A DNA stretch of 64,000 nucleotides from Enoplolaimus lenunculus (taxonomy: Eukaryota > Nematoda > Enoplea > Enoplida > Thoracostomopsidae), in assembly GCA_030248215.1 (NCBI GenBank), contig JASANG010002002.1, positions 93,122-157,121 on the forward strand. Reading direction: 5' to 3'. Every line of letters starts with the position of its first letter. Within the stretch, counting starts at the first letter, position 1. The notes under the pieces were generated by a model. It did no database searches. It saw only the letters and a list, made by a program, of their open reading frames with translations, and was not told where the DNA came from. The translations under genes were made by a program, and so were the position numbers. Below, one piece after another: positions 50,601 through 57,871 of this stretch.

Positions 50601-50719
50601 GGGAGCGGCTTACTTGGGAACGTCCTTGATATAGACGCAAATCACTCAACTTATGTGTTATTCTAGAAATAATCACAAGGCGAACATACCTGTCGACCAA
50701 TCTTGGCGAACGTAGGCAT
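30935..50719 (-). CDS. Two-pore-domain potassium channel A (K2P/TWK type)
   Basis: Plasma-membrane potassium leak channel; two subunits make one pore. Exons, 5' to 3': 50719-50690, 48549-48409, 47723-47510, 46009-45868, 45226-45126, 44513-44283, 42717-42441, 41933-41758, 40212-40117, 39701-39438, 39101-38798, 38271-38001, 37122-36914, 35864-35725, 32408-32218, 31132-30935. All phases agree and the total is 995 codons including the stop (994 residues). Order is M1, P1 (TTIG/YGH), M2, a cytoplasmic loop of about 640 residues, M3, P2 (TTIG/FGD), M4, acidic tail. The loop is far longer than in most K2P channels (tens of residues; roughly 120 or more in TRESK). The first exon (ten codons) and the donor at 41758 are the least certain points. 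A paralogue lies just upstream on the same strand. Confidence 0.9.
31163..31356. mobile_element. TTAGGC-core element, copy 5
   Basis: Lies 31 bases upstream of the last channel A exon, within its final intron. Right end CGGCCCTGTTCTATACATTG. Confidence 0.65.
32028..32190. mobile_element. TTAGGC-core element, copy 6
   Basis: ATGTAAAGATCAAGGACGGA arm; core decayed; ends CGCCCCCCATGTTTTGTGCA. Ends 28 bases from the channel A P2 exon. Confidence 0.6.
32218..32408 (-). CDS. Channel A filter-2/M4 exon
   Basis: FGDLVPG closes the second filter; [20 protein letters not shown] is helix M4. The donor is the weak AAG/GTTTAG. If it is not used, a TAG follows after one codon, giving a short form that ends in QTKV. 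Confidence 0.93.
32427..32604. mobile_element. TTAGGC-core element, copy 7
   Basis: GGTCCAAGTATAGAACAGGG to CCTGTTCTGTATATGGGCC: both ends of the longer-stem subtype. Lies 19 bases upstream of the channel A P2/M4 exon, on its acceptor side. Confidence 0.7.
33618..34310 (+). other. Hairpin-dense segment in a channel A intron
   Basis: At least nine short perfect or near-perfect hairpins: 33618-33636 (GACATAGC/GCTATGTC), 33637-33653 (AGCACC/GGTGCT), 33727-33737, 33737-33756 (GACACCC/GGGTGTC), 34030-34046 (CCAGTATC/GATACTGG), the four-hairpin array at 34104-34252, and 34296-34309. More GC-rich than the surrounding intron. No open frame, terminal inverted repeat or known family recognised. Plus strand chosen because G-U pairs in the array favour it. 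Confidence 0.5.
34104..34252 (+). repeat. Four-fold array of a covarying hairpin (TCTAACGGGGTTAGA)
   Basis: The palindrome TCTAACGGGGTTAGA occurs at 34111, 34154, 34191 and 34230 (spacing 43, 37 and 39). Outside this common tip the flanks differ between copies yet still pair in each: copy 1 TAATAAG with TTTATTA, copy 2 GGCC-A-AA with TTGGTC, copy 3 GTGTA-A-C with GTACAC, copy 4 GTGTAAT with ATTGCAC. Stems reach 12-13 pairs; the odd pairs in copies 1, 2 and 4 are G-U when read on the plus strand. Confidence 0.75.
35020..35266. mobile_element. TTAGGC-core element, copy 8
   Basis: Ends TGGCCAATGTAAAGAACAGG and CCCCTGATCTTTACATGGGCC. One arm carries a 30-base direct repeat (TACTCTATTCTAGTACTACA twice). 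Confidence 0.7.
35271..35544 (-). mobile_element. piggyBac-like MITE with tRNA-like core, copy 2
   Basis: Same element in minus orientation: starts TTAACC...TCTCACATGAATA and ends ATGAGAAGGGGTTA. The tRNA-like core reads on the minus strand. Lies in the intron between the channel A P2 and M3 exons. Confidence 0.75.
35725..35864 (-). CDS. Channel A M3 and pore-2 helix exon
   Basis: [20 protein letters not shown] (helix M3), then [20 protein letters not shown] (pore-2 helix and filter start). 140 bases, the same size and phase as in channel B. Confidence 0.95.
35885..36355. repeat. Tandem repeat, 196-bp unit, about 2.4 copies
   Basis: CAGTGCCMAAACGGCCG recurs at 35885, 36081 and 36277. Units 2 and 3 are nearly identical and unit 1 slightly different. 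The array begins about 20 bases upstream of the channel A M3 exon acceptor. Confidence 0.85.
36455..36562. repeat. TTAGGC-core element, partial (copy 9)
   Basis: Arm CTAGAATAGAGTAAGCATAA and core GGCTTAGGCTTAGGCTTA; the far arm is replaced by a GAGTC-family fragment. A 50-base scrap of the same family is at 38428-38488. Confidence 0.55.
36914..45226 (-). CDS. Channel A giant M2-M3 cytoplasmic loop (nine exons)
   Basis: Exons 45226-45126 (basic, [12 protein letters not shown]), 44513-44283, 42717-42441, 41933-41758, 40212-40117, 39701-39438, 39101-38798, 38271-38001 and 37122-36914 stay open in one frame. They encode about 640 residues of mostly disordered sequence rich in S, T, N, A and basic residues. 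The last exon ends with [12 protein letters not shown], kept in channel B ([12 protein letters not shown]), whereas most of the surrounding sequence differs. Function is not known; in TRESK this loop carries calcineurin and 14-3-3 sites, so a regulatory role is a reasonable guess. Confidence 0.8.
37472..37534. repeat. (TAA)n microsatellite
   Basis: About 21 uninterrupted AAT/TAA units in the intron between the last two loop exons of channel A. Confidence 0.95.
40500..40763 (+). mobile_element. piggyBac-like MITE with tRNA-like core, copy 3
   Basis: TTAA on both sides. The A-box TAGCTGAGTGG at 40654-40664 and B-box GTTCGAATC at 40698-40706 are both canonical and 33 bases apart, as in real Pol III type 2 promoters. 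Lies in a channel A intron, antisense to the gene. Confidence 0.78.
40764..40937. mobile_element. TTAGGC-core element, copy 10 (AAGTAACATTGGCC subtype)
   Basis: Directly abuts the TTAA-flanked MITE ending at 40763. Ends with TTACGCCCCTTAAAGTAACA, a subtype shared with copies at 54402, 55845 and 50806. Confidence 0.65.
43730..43912. mobile_element. TTAGGC-core element, copy 11
   Basis: Clean ends: CCCATGTATAGAACACGGCC and GGCCCTGTTCTATACATGGG. Core (CCTAAG) in two short runs. Confidence 0.75.
44082..44275. mobile_element. Foldback MITE (GCAAGTTTTTGC family), copy 3, partial
   Basis: Several GTGCAAGTTTTT and AAACTTGCATGTGC motifs in both directions, directly beside the channel A loop exon that ends at 44283. 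The outer end sequence is decayed. Confidence 0.5.
44525..44660. repeat. TA-rich / (CATA)n microsatellite
   Basis: Runs of TATATA with TACATACATACATACATACA, beside the loop exon that starts at 44513. Confidence 0.9.
45868..46009 (-). CDS. Channel A filter-1/M2 exon
   Basis: [20 protein letters not shown] and [20 protein letters not shown]: end of the first selectivity filter, then helix M2 with the IGIPLTL motif found across K2P channels. Confidence 0.95.
46951..47131. mobile_element. TTAGGC-core element, copy 12
   Basis: Clean ends (GGCCCATGTATAGAATAGGG, CCTGTTCTATACATGGACC) and a core of CCTAAG/CGTAAG units. Lies in the intron between the channel A P1 and M2 exons. Confidence 0.75.
47510..47723 (-). 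CDS. Channel A cap and pore-1 exon
   Basis: Encodes the extracellular cap helices (charged, [15 protein letters not shown]) and the first pore helix [14 protein letters not shown]. The exon breaks inside the filter glycine codon, the typical K2P intron site. Confidence 0.93.
48161..48312. mobile_element. TTAGGC-core element, copy 13
   Basis: GGCCCATGTAAAGGTCGGGG arm; short core; ends TTCCGACCCTTTTGTTTACA. Lies between the channel A M1 and P1 exons. Confidence 0.65.
48409..48549 (-). CDS. Channel A M1 exon
   Basis: 47 codons, TTTCAG/GTC to [29 protein letters not shown] followed by AIELPAE is the K2P first helix with its FQ-x-x-E cap start. Confidence 0.9.
48880..49105. repeat. Minisatellite, 64-bp unit
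   Basis: GGAAACATCTGGCTAGGC recurs at about 48910, 48974 and 49038, with a fourth part-unit. Copies differ at several sites. Lies in the first intron of channel A; the open frame running through it is a by-product. Confidence 0.8.
49758..50167. mobile_element. hAT-like MITE, second good copy
   Basis: Inverted ends CAGGGTGTGACCGGAATT / AATTCCGGTTGCACCCTG, with flanks CCTGTATC (49750-49757) and CCTGCATC (50168-50175). It may sit inside another copy, because CAGGGTACAAC at 49700 and GTTGCACCCTG ending at 50425 look like outer ends. Confidence 0.7.
50690..50719 (-). CDS. Channel A proposed first exon
   Basis: ATG then PTFAKIGRQ and a strong CAG/GTATGT donor in phase 0, which joins in frame to the M1 exon. 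Short cytoplasmic N-termini are common in K2P channels. Nothing else in 48550-53553 looks like a better start, but the case rests only on phase, donor and position. Confidence 0.45.
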
Positions 50720-50805
50720 ATCTTGAATGACGTACAGTAGTATTAAAATCGTAACATTATAGGTTCAATTGTAAACACTGATACGAGCATCGCCTTATAA
50801 GACAC

Positions 50806-51012
50806 TGGGCCAAGTTACTTTGAGGGGCGCAAAAATAGTATCAGCATATTACTTTGCCTAATCTTGAGCCAAAGAAATTTTACGTCTCAGCGTAAGGATA
50901 GGTGTATAACTAACTTGAAGACTAAGCCTAAGCGAACAATTAAGCCTAAAGATTAACCTTTACTCTGTTACAGTCTTGCGAAAAAATGATTCGTCCTCAA
51001 AGTAACACGAAC
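50806..51012. mobile_element. TTAGGC-core element, copy 14, old
   Basis: GGGCCAAGTTACTTTGAGGG and the inverted CCTCAAAGTAAC at the other end; core strongly decayed. A similar decayed copy may span 51235-51422. Both lie upstream of the proposed channel A first exon. Confidence 0.5.
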
Positions 51013-51451
51013 CAGAGACAAGATGCTTTGTTCATGCGCACAGCGTCCGCAACGGTCTCCTATACTGTGGATTTTTTGGCTGAGCTTGATAGTTACTCGG
51101 TTCATTATAACAAACAGTAGGGATTTTTGCTTAGTTTGTTACATTTTGAATAACTCATCTTTGCTATAGAGTCGCTACTGGCGGATCCAATGTGGGCACA
51201 CGGGCCTATTCTACACTCCAAACAGTTCGTATGTTAATTTGACATGCTTACGGTTTTTAAGCGGGACTTCAATAGAGTACTCTTCAGCTAAAACACTATT
51301 TTGCTCAGTCATACGCTTAGCCATGGCTTTGGGTTCATATGTTTACGTTGAGGTTTAGGTGCAGGCTTAGGGTTTGAGACTATTTTTATACACTGACAAG
51401 TCCCTCAAAGTATCATTGTCCCAAACAACACCAAAATTTAAGATTTAGTCC

Positions 51452-51598
51452 AACACAAAAAAGTGGTGAGTCAAATTGACTCTCTCCGAAATAGGCCCAC
51501 GCACGTTTGACTATGGCGGAGTCGAATTTAACTCAGTTTGTGTAGTCTAGTAGAGCCTATTTCGGAGAGAGTCAATTTGAGTCAGCATTTTTGCAGTG
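51452..51598. mobile_element. GAGTCAAATTGACTC-family MITE, copy 2 (internally shortened)
   Basis: Carries both ends of the family (GTGAGTCAAATTGACTCTCT at the left, TTTTTGCAGTG at the right) but lacks part of the middle. Confidence 0.6.
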
Positions 51599-51752
51599 CA
51601 CTAAAATTGTTTTTGGTTTTATGCTCGTTTTATTTACGAGCTTTTTTTTCACTGTTATAAATGCGCGGAGAGCAGAAATTTCTGCCTCCGTGACTGGCTG
51701 CGTCTGAAGGCAACGAAACCTAGGCACTTCCCGGATGTTACATGTTTACATG

Positions 51753-51963
51753 CGCTGCAAAAAATGGTGAGTCAAATTGACTCTTTCCGAAATAGGCTTT
51801 TCGGTACTACACAAACTGAGCCAAAATCGTTTCCGTCAGAGTCAAACGTGCGACTCAGTGAGTCGAATGTGACTGTGGAGGAGTCGAATTTTGACTCAAC
51901 TTGCGTAGTCAAGAAAAGCCTATATTTCGGAGAGTCAATTTGACTCACCATAATTTGCAGTGT
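51753..51963. mobile_element. GAGTCAAATTGACTC-family MITE, copy 3
   Basis: Full-length: GCTGCAAAAAATGGTGAGTC through to GACTCACCATAATTTGCAGT. Lies 150 bases from copy 2. Confidence 0.65.
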
Positions 51964-52468
51964 GTAAATGCTGTCGGTTTAACAAACGTATCATAATTTT
52001 AAGGTTAAACTTGAAATCGCAAATGTGGTAAAACAAAGTGTTTAAACGTTTCGAACAACATTATTAAAAGGCTTGTTCATCAGGCTGGAGCCACAGCGTT
52101 ATCTCAAACCTGCGCCTAAACACAAGCCTTTGGTTCGAAAGTTGCACGCGAAAACAACTTGAACATTGCGACCAATGATACCTTCACAACTATCACTGTA
52201 ACCTAAGTATTTTCCTTAGCATAAGCCTAAGCGTAACAAGCATAAATCTAAGTCGTCAGTATATTACTGTCCAATAGGAAAAAGAACACGGATGCGGAAT
52301 ATTTAGTTATATGAAGTGTACTTTTTATTGGTGGTAATTAGTCATATATATACATAGTACGAGCGGGCAGCAGAAAGGTGATAATTCTAGTAAATATACT
52401 GGATTCTTCAAGAGATCTATATACCTGTTTATAAATCAAGCCTACAAATATGCCTAGGAACCTATGCA

Positions 52469-52650
52469 GGCTCATGCATAGAACAGTGCCGAAACAGTAG
52501 TACAAGCATATTCCTAAGCGTAAGCCTAAGCTGAAGTGTAAGCCTAAGCGTAAGCGTAATGGTGAACTTATACCTAAGCCTAAGCCTAATCCTAAGCTTA
52601 AGCCTAAGCCTAAGCCTAAGCCTAAGCTAAGTAAAATAATAGTCTACGCT
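52469..52650. mobile_element. TTAGGC-core element, copy 15
   Basis: One arm (CTCATGCATAGAACAGTGCC) and one of the longest cores, about 20 CCTAAG/CGTAAG units. The far arm is shortened. Confidence 0.65.
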
Positions 52651-52765
52651 TATAAACATCAGTTTCAACATTAAACTGTTTTAAAAACGTTAATTCTTTG
52701 CATCGTCTTAATACCAAAACTGATGTTTAAATCCGCAAAAGCTTTTGATTGTAGTTATCAGTTTG

Positions 52766-52963
52766 GCCAATGTAAAGAACAGGGACGGAACAGTATGATA
52801 AGCATATTCCTAAGCCAAAGCCTAAGCCTAAACCTAAGCGTAACAATGAGCATATTCCTAAGCCTAAACCTAAGTCTAAGCCAAGCAAAAAAATAGTGTA
52901 TAGCGATTAGTCTATTTTTGTCCCACAGAAAAATGTTTCGCCCTGATGTTTACATGGACCATC
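52766..52963. mobile_element. TTAGGC-core element, copy 16
   Basis: Ends TGGCCAATGTAAAGAACAGG and CCCTGATGTTTACATGGACC; core in two runs. Lies 116 bases from copy 15, in the same orientation. Confidence 0.7.
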
Positions 52964-53128
52964 AATTTTATGTCAATAAAAAGGAACATTTTGACCACGG
53001 AATGATAATAGCATGGATAGTTTATTACAGAAGCAACCAAGACACCACTGTGTGACGGCCATAAATTGCTAATTGTAACTTAATATGATTACTTTTTAAA
53101 GCCGACCAGTAACGAAAGCAACAGCAAT

Positions 53129-53389
53129 CTAAGAGAAATGCCAATATGTTTTTTTGCTTAATTCCAATTTTAAGCCATGCGATAACAATGTAGCTTCACC
53201 AAGTGCCGGTACAAAACTGTCCACTTCCCAGACTATCTTCGAGTCGTCTTGAGCAGCTAGGCAGTCTTGGGGCGCAGCATTTGATAAACCGCTAGTTGAT
53301 AACGGATCAATTTTTAAAATTTCACGGCCAAAAAGCCAGAAAGACGTCGAGAAAAGCTCAGCACCACCGTAAAAATAAATATTGCCCAC
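53129..53389 (-). CDS. Unassigned open frame downstream of channel B
   Basis: 86 codons with mixed, protein-like composition (for example DSKIVWEVDSFVPALGEATL). It lies just past the channel B stop. It could be 3' UTR, part of an alternative last exon, or chance; I find no splice link to B and no family. Confidence 0.2.
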   Translation of the reverse strand: MGNIYFYGGAELFSTSFWLFGREILKIDPLSTSGLSNAAPQDCLAAQDDSKIVWEVDSFVPALGEATLLSHGLKLELSKKTYWHFS

Positions 53390-53553
53390 AGCTAGAAAAG
53401 TTACAAGCCCACATGTATGTTATTATCTGAAATCCGTGTTTGCCCCTGTTAAAATTTTTGAGCCCCACGAGCAAGATGAGCTGGCTACGAGCCCGATAAT
53501 TCACGTTTTTGGCCAAAACCCAATAACACAACGCCGGTTTGTTGTTGCATATA

Positions 53554-53721
53554 CTATTGCTTCGTTCCGTTGGCGTCTTCAAACTCTCCTGTATAACGCA
53601 TCGCAACGTTGGCCAATGGATCGTGTTGATAGACTAAAATCATTTCACCGTTATCATCATCGTTATCGTAATCGTCGTTTTCTTCGCTTTCATCAAACAC
53701 TTGATCTTCTTCATCGTACAC
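53554..53721 (-). CDS. Channel B acidic C-terminal exon
   Basis: DEEDQVFDESEENDDYDNDD, then ILVYQHDPLANVAMRY, stop TAG at 53556-53554. It joins the M4 exon in phase 0. Confidence 0.8.
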   Translation of the reverse strand: MYDEEDQVFDESEENDDYDNDDDNGEMILVYQHDPLANVAMRYTGEFEDANGTKQ

Positions 53722-56700
53722 CTATACTTCAGAAAAAAATGTAACACCGGATAATATTGCACATTACACTTATCACCAGTAAAACTAGGTTGCTTGCCGA
53801 TAGGTGACCATGATCAGCGAATCAAAACGTTCTTTTCTGTACGAAATCATTGTAGTTAAGATGGTATAATCACATATTCCTTTATGGTATCATCGCACAT
53901 TGTCTTACGATTTCATTCAGAAAACTTGTGCACATATTGTTCCACGCCAAACGAAAAATATAACCTTTATAGGAACAGCGAAAAATAACTCTAAATGGTA
54001 TCTAATTCCGAGTTAGAAGATTCAAACATAGAACGGAATTAGTAATCAATGGGTGACGTGTTTTAATCGAAATGGGATTAGCTACACCGGCCACACCACC
54101 TCCTTCATCAGGATGGTGGTGAGACAAAATATATTTGGTTCAAGTGTCATACTCTATGCGTATGATGCTCTCTTGATAGTAGTAAAAACTTTGGGTCCAT
54201 GTGTAGTTCAGGAGCGGAACGTTTTTCTGCGGGACTATTTTTACTAGCATCCAATTCATATCAGAGCGCGGTTTATTGCGACAAATCGTTCTAACAGAAA
54301 TAAAGCATATTCCGCATCCGCAACATTGCTGAGTATCATTAAAACATAAATAACAAAACCGTGTTTTCTGTTAAAAAATGAAATTAATTTCTTAAAAATG
54401 AGGGCCAATGTTACTTTTAGGGCCGCAAAGTAGATTAAGTGTATTCTTAGGCTTAAGCCTAAGCGTTGCAAAACAGTATTCCAAAGCCTAAACCTAAGCC
54501 TAAGCCTAAGCAAAAAATGTGAATGTAAACCTACTCTTTTGCAGACTCAACAAAAACCGGGACGGCCTTAAAAGTAACATGGGCCAAAATATGAATGCAA
54601 AATGCAAACCGATCCTCGTTTTATATTCTTACTTCGTACTCGTCTTTGGCTAACAATCCAATTTTCTGTCCCAACCAACGAGTCTTAGAAACAACGTCAT
54701 CTTGCATCAATTTGAAACACATTGCGATCAGTGCCATTCCAACTAGCAAATAGATCGAACATATCACTAAAACTTCTTGTTGGTTTTGATCCATTGATTT
54801 ACCTGGGACAATGTCGCCAAAACCTAAAAACAAAATTTAAATATGTAAAAAATAACGCACACATAATTATACTTTTTATAGTGTTCTACGTATAAATTGT
54901 GACTTCTCTTTCAGCCAAATACCGGTTTAATTGAGTACTATAATTGATACTTGAGCAATCGCTTTACAAGTACCTTTATCTTGTGTTTTAGTTTAGGGTT
55001 CAAAATATTTGTGAATTTCAATTTCGGTAAATCTTTATTTGTTTCGATGCGGGTTTAATCCCCATTTATGCGAGATTTTGACTTACGAATATGTTTTGTA
55101 ATATATCTGAAAGATGTAGCGTTTGGAAACTTGTACGACAAATAAAAAATATTAATTTCCACGCTTAGTGCGGTGCGGAAATATAGTAAAGTTGTAACCG
55201 ACTGCGTTGTTTCGCTATCTCGAGGTAACTCTAGCAGGAGTTTATTTTACTGTCTTAATGAGCTCGCGGTAACTCTAGCAGGAGATAATTTTACTGCCTT
55301 AATCTCGAGGTAACTCTTGCGGGAGTTCATTTTACTGTCTTAATCTCGAGGTAACTCTTGCAGGAGATCATTTTACTGCCTTAATCTCGAGGTAACTCTT
55401 GCAGGAGTTCATTTTACTGTCTTAATCTCGAGGTAACTCTTGCAGGAGATCATTTTACTGTGTTAATCTCGATGCAACACTTGCAGGAGTGTTCATTTTG
55501 CTGCCTTAATGCGAAAAGCATTCAGTACTACACTGCGGTATACATTCTACGGACAATTTCTTGTTGTGCCATATTTTCCCTGATATACTGTTCCCTCTTG
55601 CAATTGCCATATTTTCCTTTTGTATTCTCACCTCGCGACTTATTCTCCCCACTGCCATATTTTTTGGACTCTTAGGACTTGAAAAATGTTGTTTGTTTGA
55701 GCATAGCTCAAGGAAGCACAGCTTTGCTTACAAGTTTCTTAGTTTTTTATTTTACTCACTCAGCCAACATGGCATTATATCGATACAAATCATTCGTGAA
55801 GTTCGCGGAAAGGCATGGTTTGAGCTGTATAGTTCAAAGGGTCAATGTTTGTGTAAGGGCGCAACAGTAGATTAAGCGTATTTCTACACCTAAGCCTAAA
55901 CCTAAGAATTGCAAAAATGTGTTAATAAGCCTAAGCCAAAGCCTAGCCTAAGCAAAAAAATGTAATCTAGAATCAAAACCTACTCTTTTATGGACCCATT
56001 ATAAACCTGGACGCCCCTTAAAGTAACTTGGGCTAGTTTGACAGCTCTGGCTTAAAATATATAGGTGGTAAAACAGCAAAAACTACGTTTTGGAAACTTA
56101 AAAACACAAAACTTAATTTCAGTTAACCAGATATTATAAAAATGTTAGATGCTCATCACTTGTTTCAAGAAACTAATCTGCACTGCGTTGTGTATGTCGT
56201 GCGGCTATTCAGGCAAAATAGCGATTGTAATATTTAGCAAAACAGCAGTGATGTAAGACCAGCGCTGATTGGTTAACGGTACTGTGTCTGTCCAAATAAT
56301 CAAATCCGATTGGTCTATCAGTTCAATAGCAGTTTAGACTAGGCAAAACTGCTATTAAGGAAAATAGCAGATTGGCCTTAGCCAATTAGTAATTGGTATA
56401 GCAGATTGGCCTACGACATATATACAAGGTATGCGGTTGACATCCTGTTCTGGTTCCCGAAGAAAATTCACTCTACGGCTCTGGTTCTTGCATCCCGTAT
56501 TCCAACATTTGATCTTTTGATAAAAAAACGAAAGATATTGCAGAGAGAAATATATGGCGCTTAGACGACGAAAACATGGCATGACAACGGTGCAGCGCAA
56601 AAATTCAACATTTCTAATTGGGTGGCTCAAATTTCAAGTTTGAAACGAGAAATCAAACCACTTAGCCGCGGCTCTGACCGAAGCCTAAGCTATAACCTAC

Positions 56701-57809
56701 GACTAAGCGTAATTCTGGTGTTAAATTATGCCAAAATATAAAAATATGTCAAAAAGTGTGCAAGAAGTGTACAAAAGTCCTAAAATTCAGACTAACCAAT
56801 AGTGGTAAGTGTAATAAAGCAAAAATACGCAGCATTAAATACATTCCAATCTTCCCAAAATGTAAACAGTATCGCACCGCCAACAATGAACGAAATCAAA
56901 AGGATGATCCCAACGCTGACTGGCATTTTTTCTTCCCTTAAAGTCAAAAATATTACCAATGATTACTTTTCAAACATGCGCGTTCTACAAATTTGGTAAA
57001 GGTTGTTGAATTCTGGTTAAGAAATACAACCATTAGTTGGATATATCTTAAACCGACCGGATGAAATATATAGCAAATATGTAAGTGCAATCGCACGCAG
57101 AAATATATATCAGCAAGTTGGTCTTACTATTAATAAATCGTAGCAAAAGTCGATAAAGACTACTTTATAGACAAGGGTATACAACTTCTTTAAATTAACT
57201 TATTACAAGTTGTATCAGCACGTTTTGAATTTTTGGCGTATCCCACTTCATTTCTAACATTGTCGGCAGCGTTAATAAGCATGTATTATGATGCAGAACA
57301 TCATTTCAAACGATAAACGAATCAGCTGTGAAATTGTGCATATATTTTCAGCATTAGAAAATGACGAAATTCGGTTCGTCAACTATACCTCATATTAAAA
57401 TGAATGGTTTGATAGAAGCTCGAGTCCTGATTTGGGTCCTAACCCTTCCTGGCCAGCATTTCGCTACGGCACGTTCCGCTATATATGACAGTTAAAATAA
57501 TTAAGAAAACATTGTTTGAGCTGGTTTCACTGTTTAACAAATTGAAACTACAGGAAACGTGTAGTGTTTTTTACTCTGGGTTCTGTTGTGGTCCAACTGT
57601 TGTTGTTTTTCTCGATCTCAAACTGCCTTCTTCAGATCGTCTGATCAATTCTTCGTGAAAGTATCCAGATGTAACAGGTCGTTTACTGCTGTATGCAGTA
57701 CTCGATGGCACTTGCAGCGCAATTACCGGAGAATGCTGCTGTGTTGAGACTGTGGTTGCTGTTCGATTGTTAGGTTTCGACGTGAAAACTACCTGAAATA
57801 TAAAAGCAA

Positions 57810-57871
<62 letters not shown>

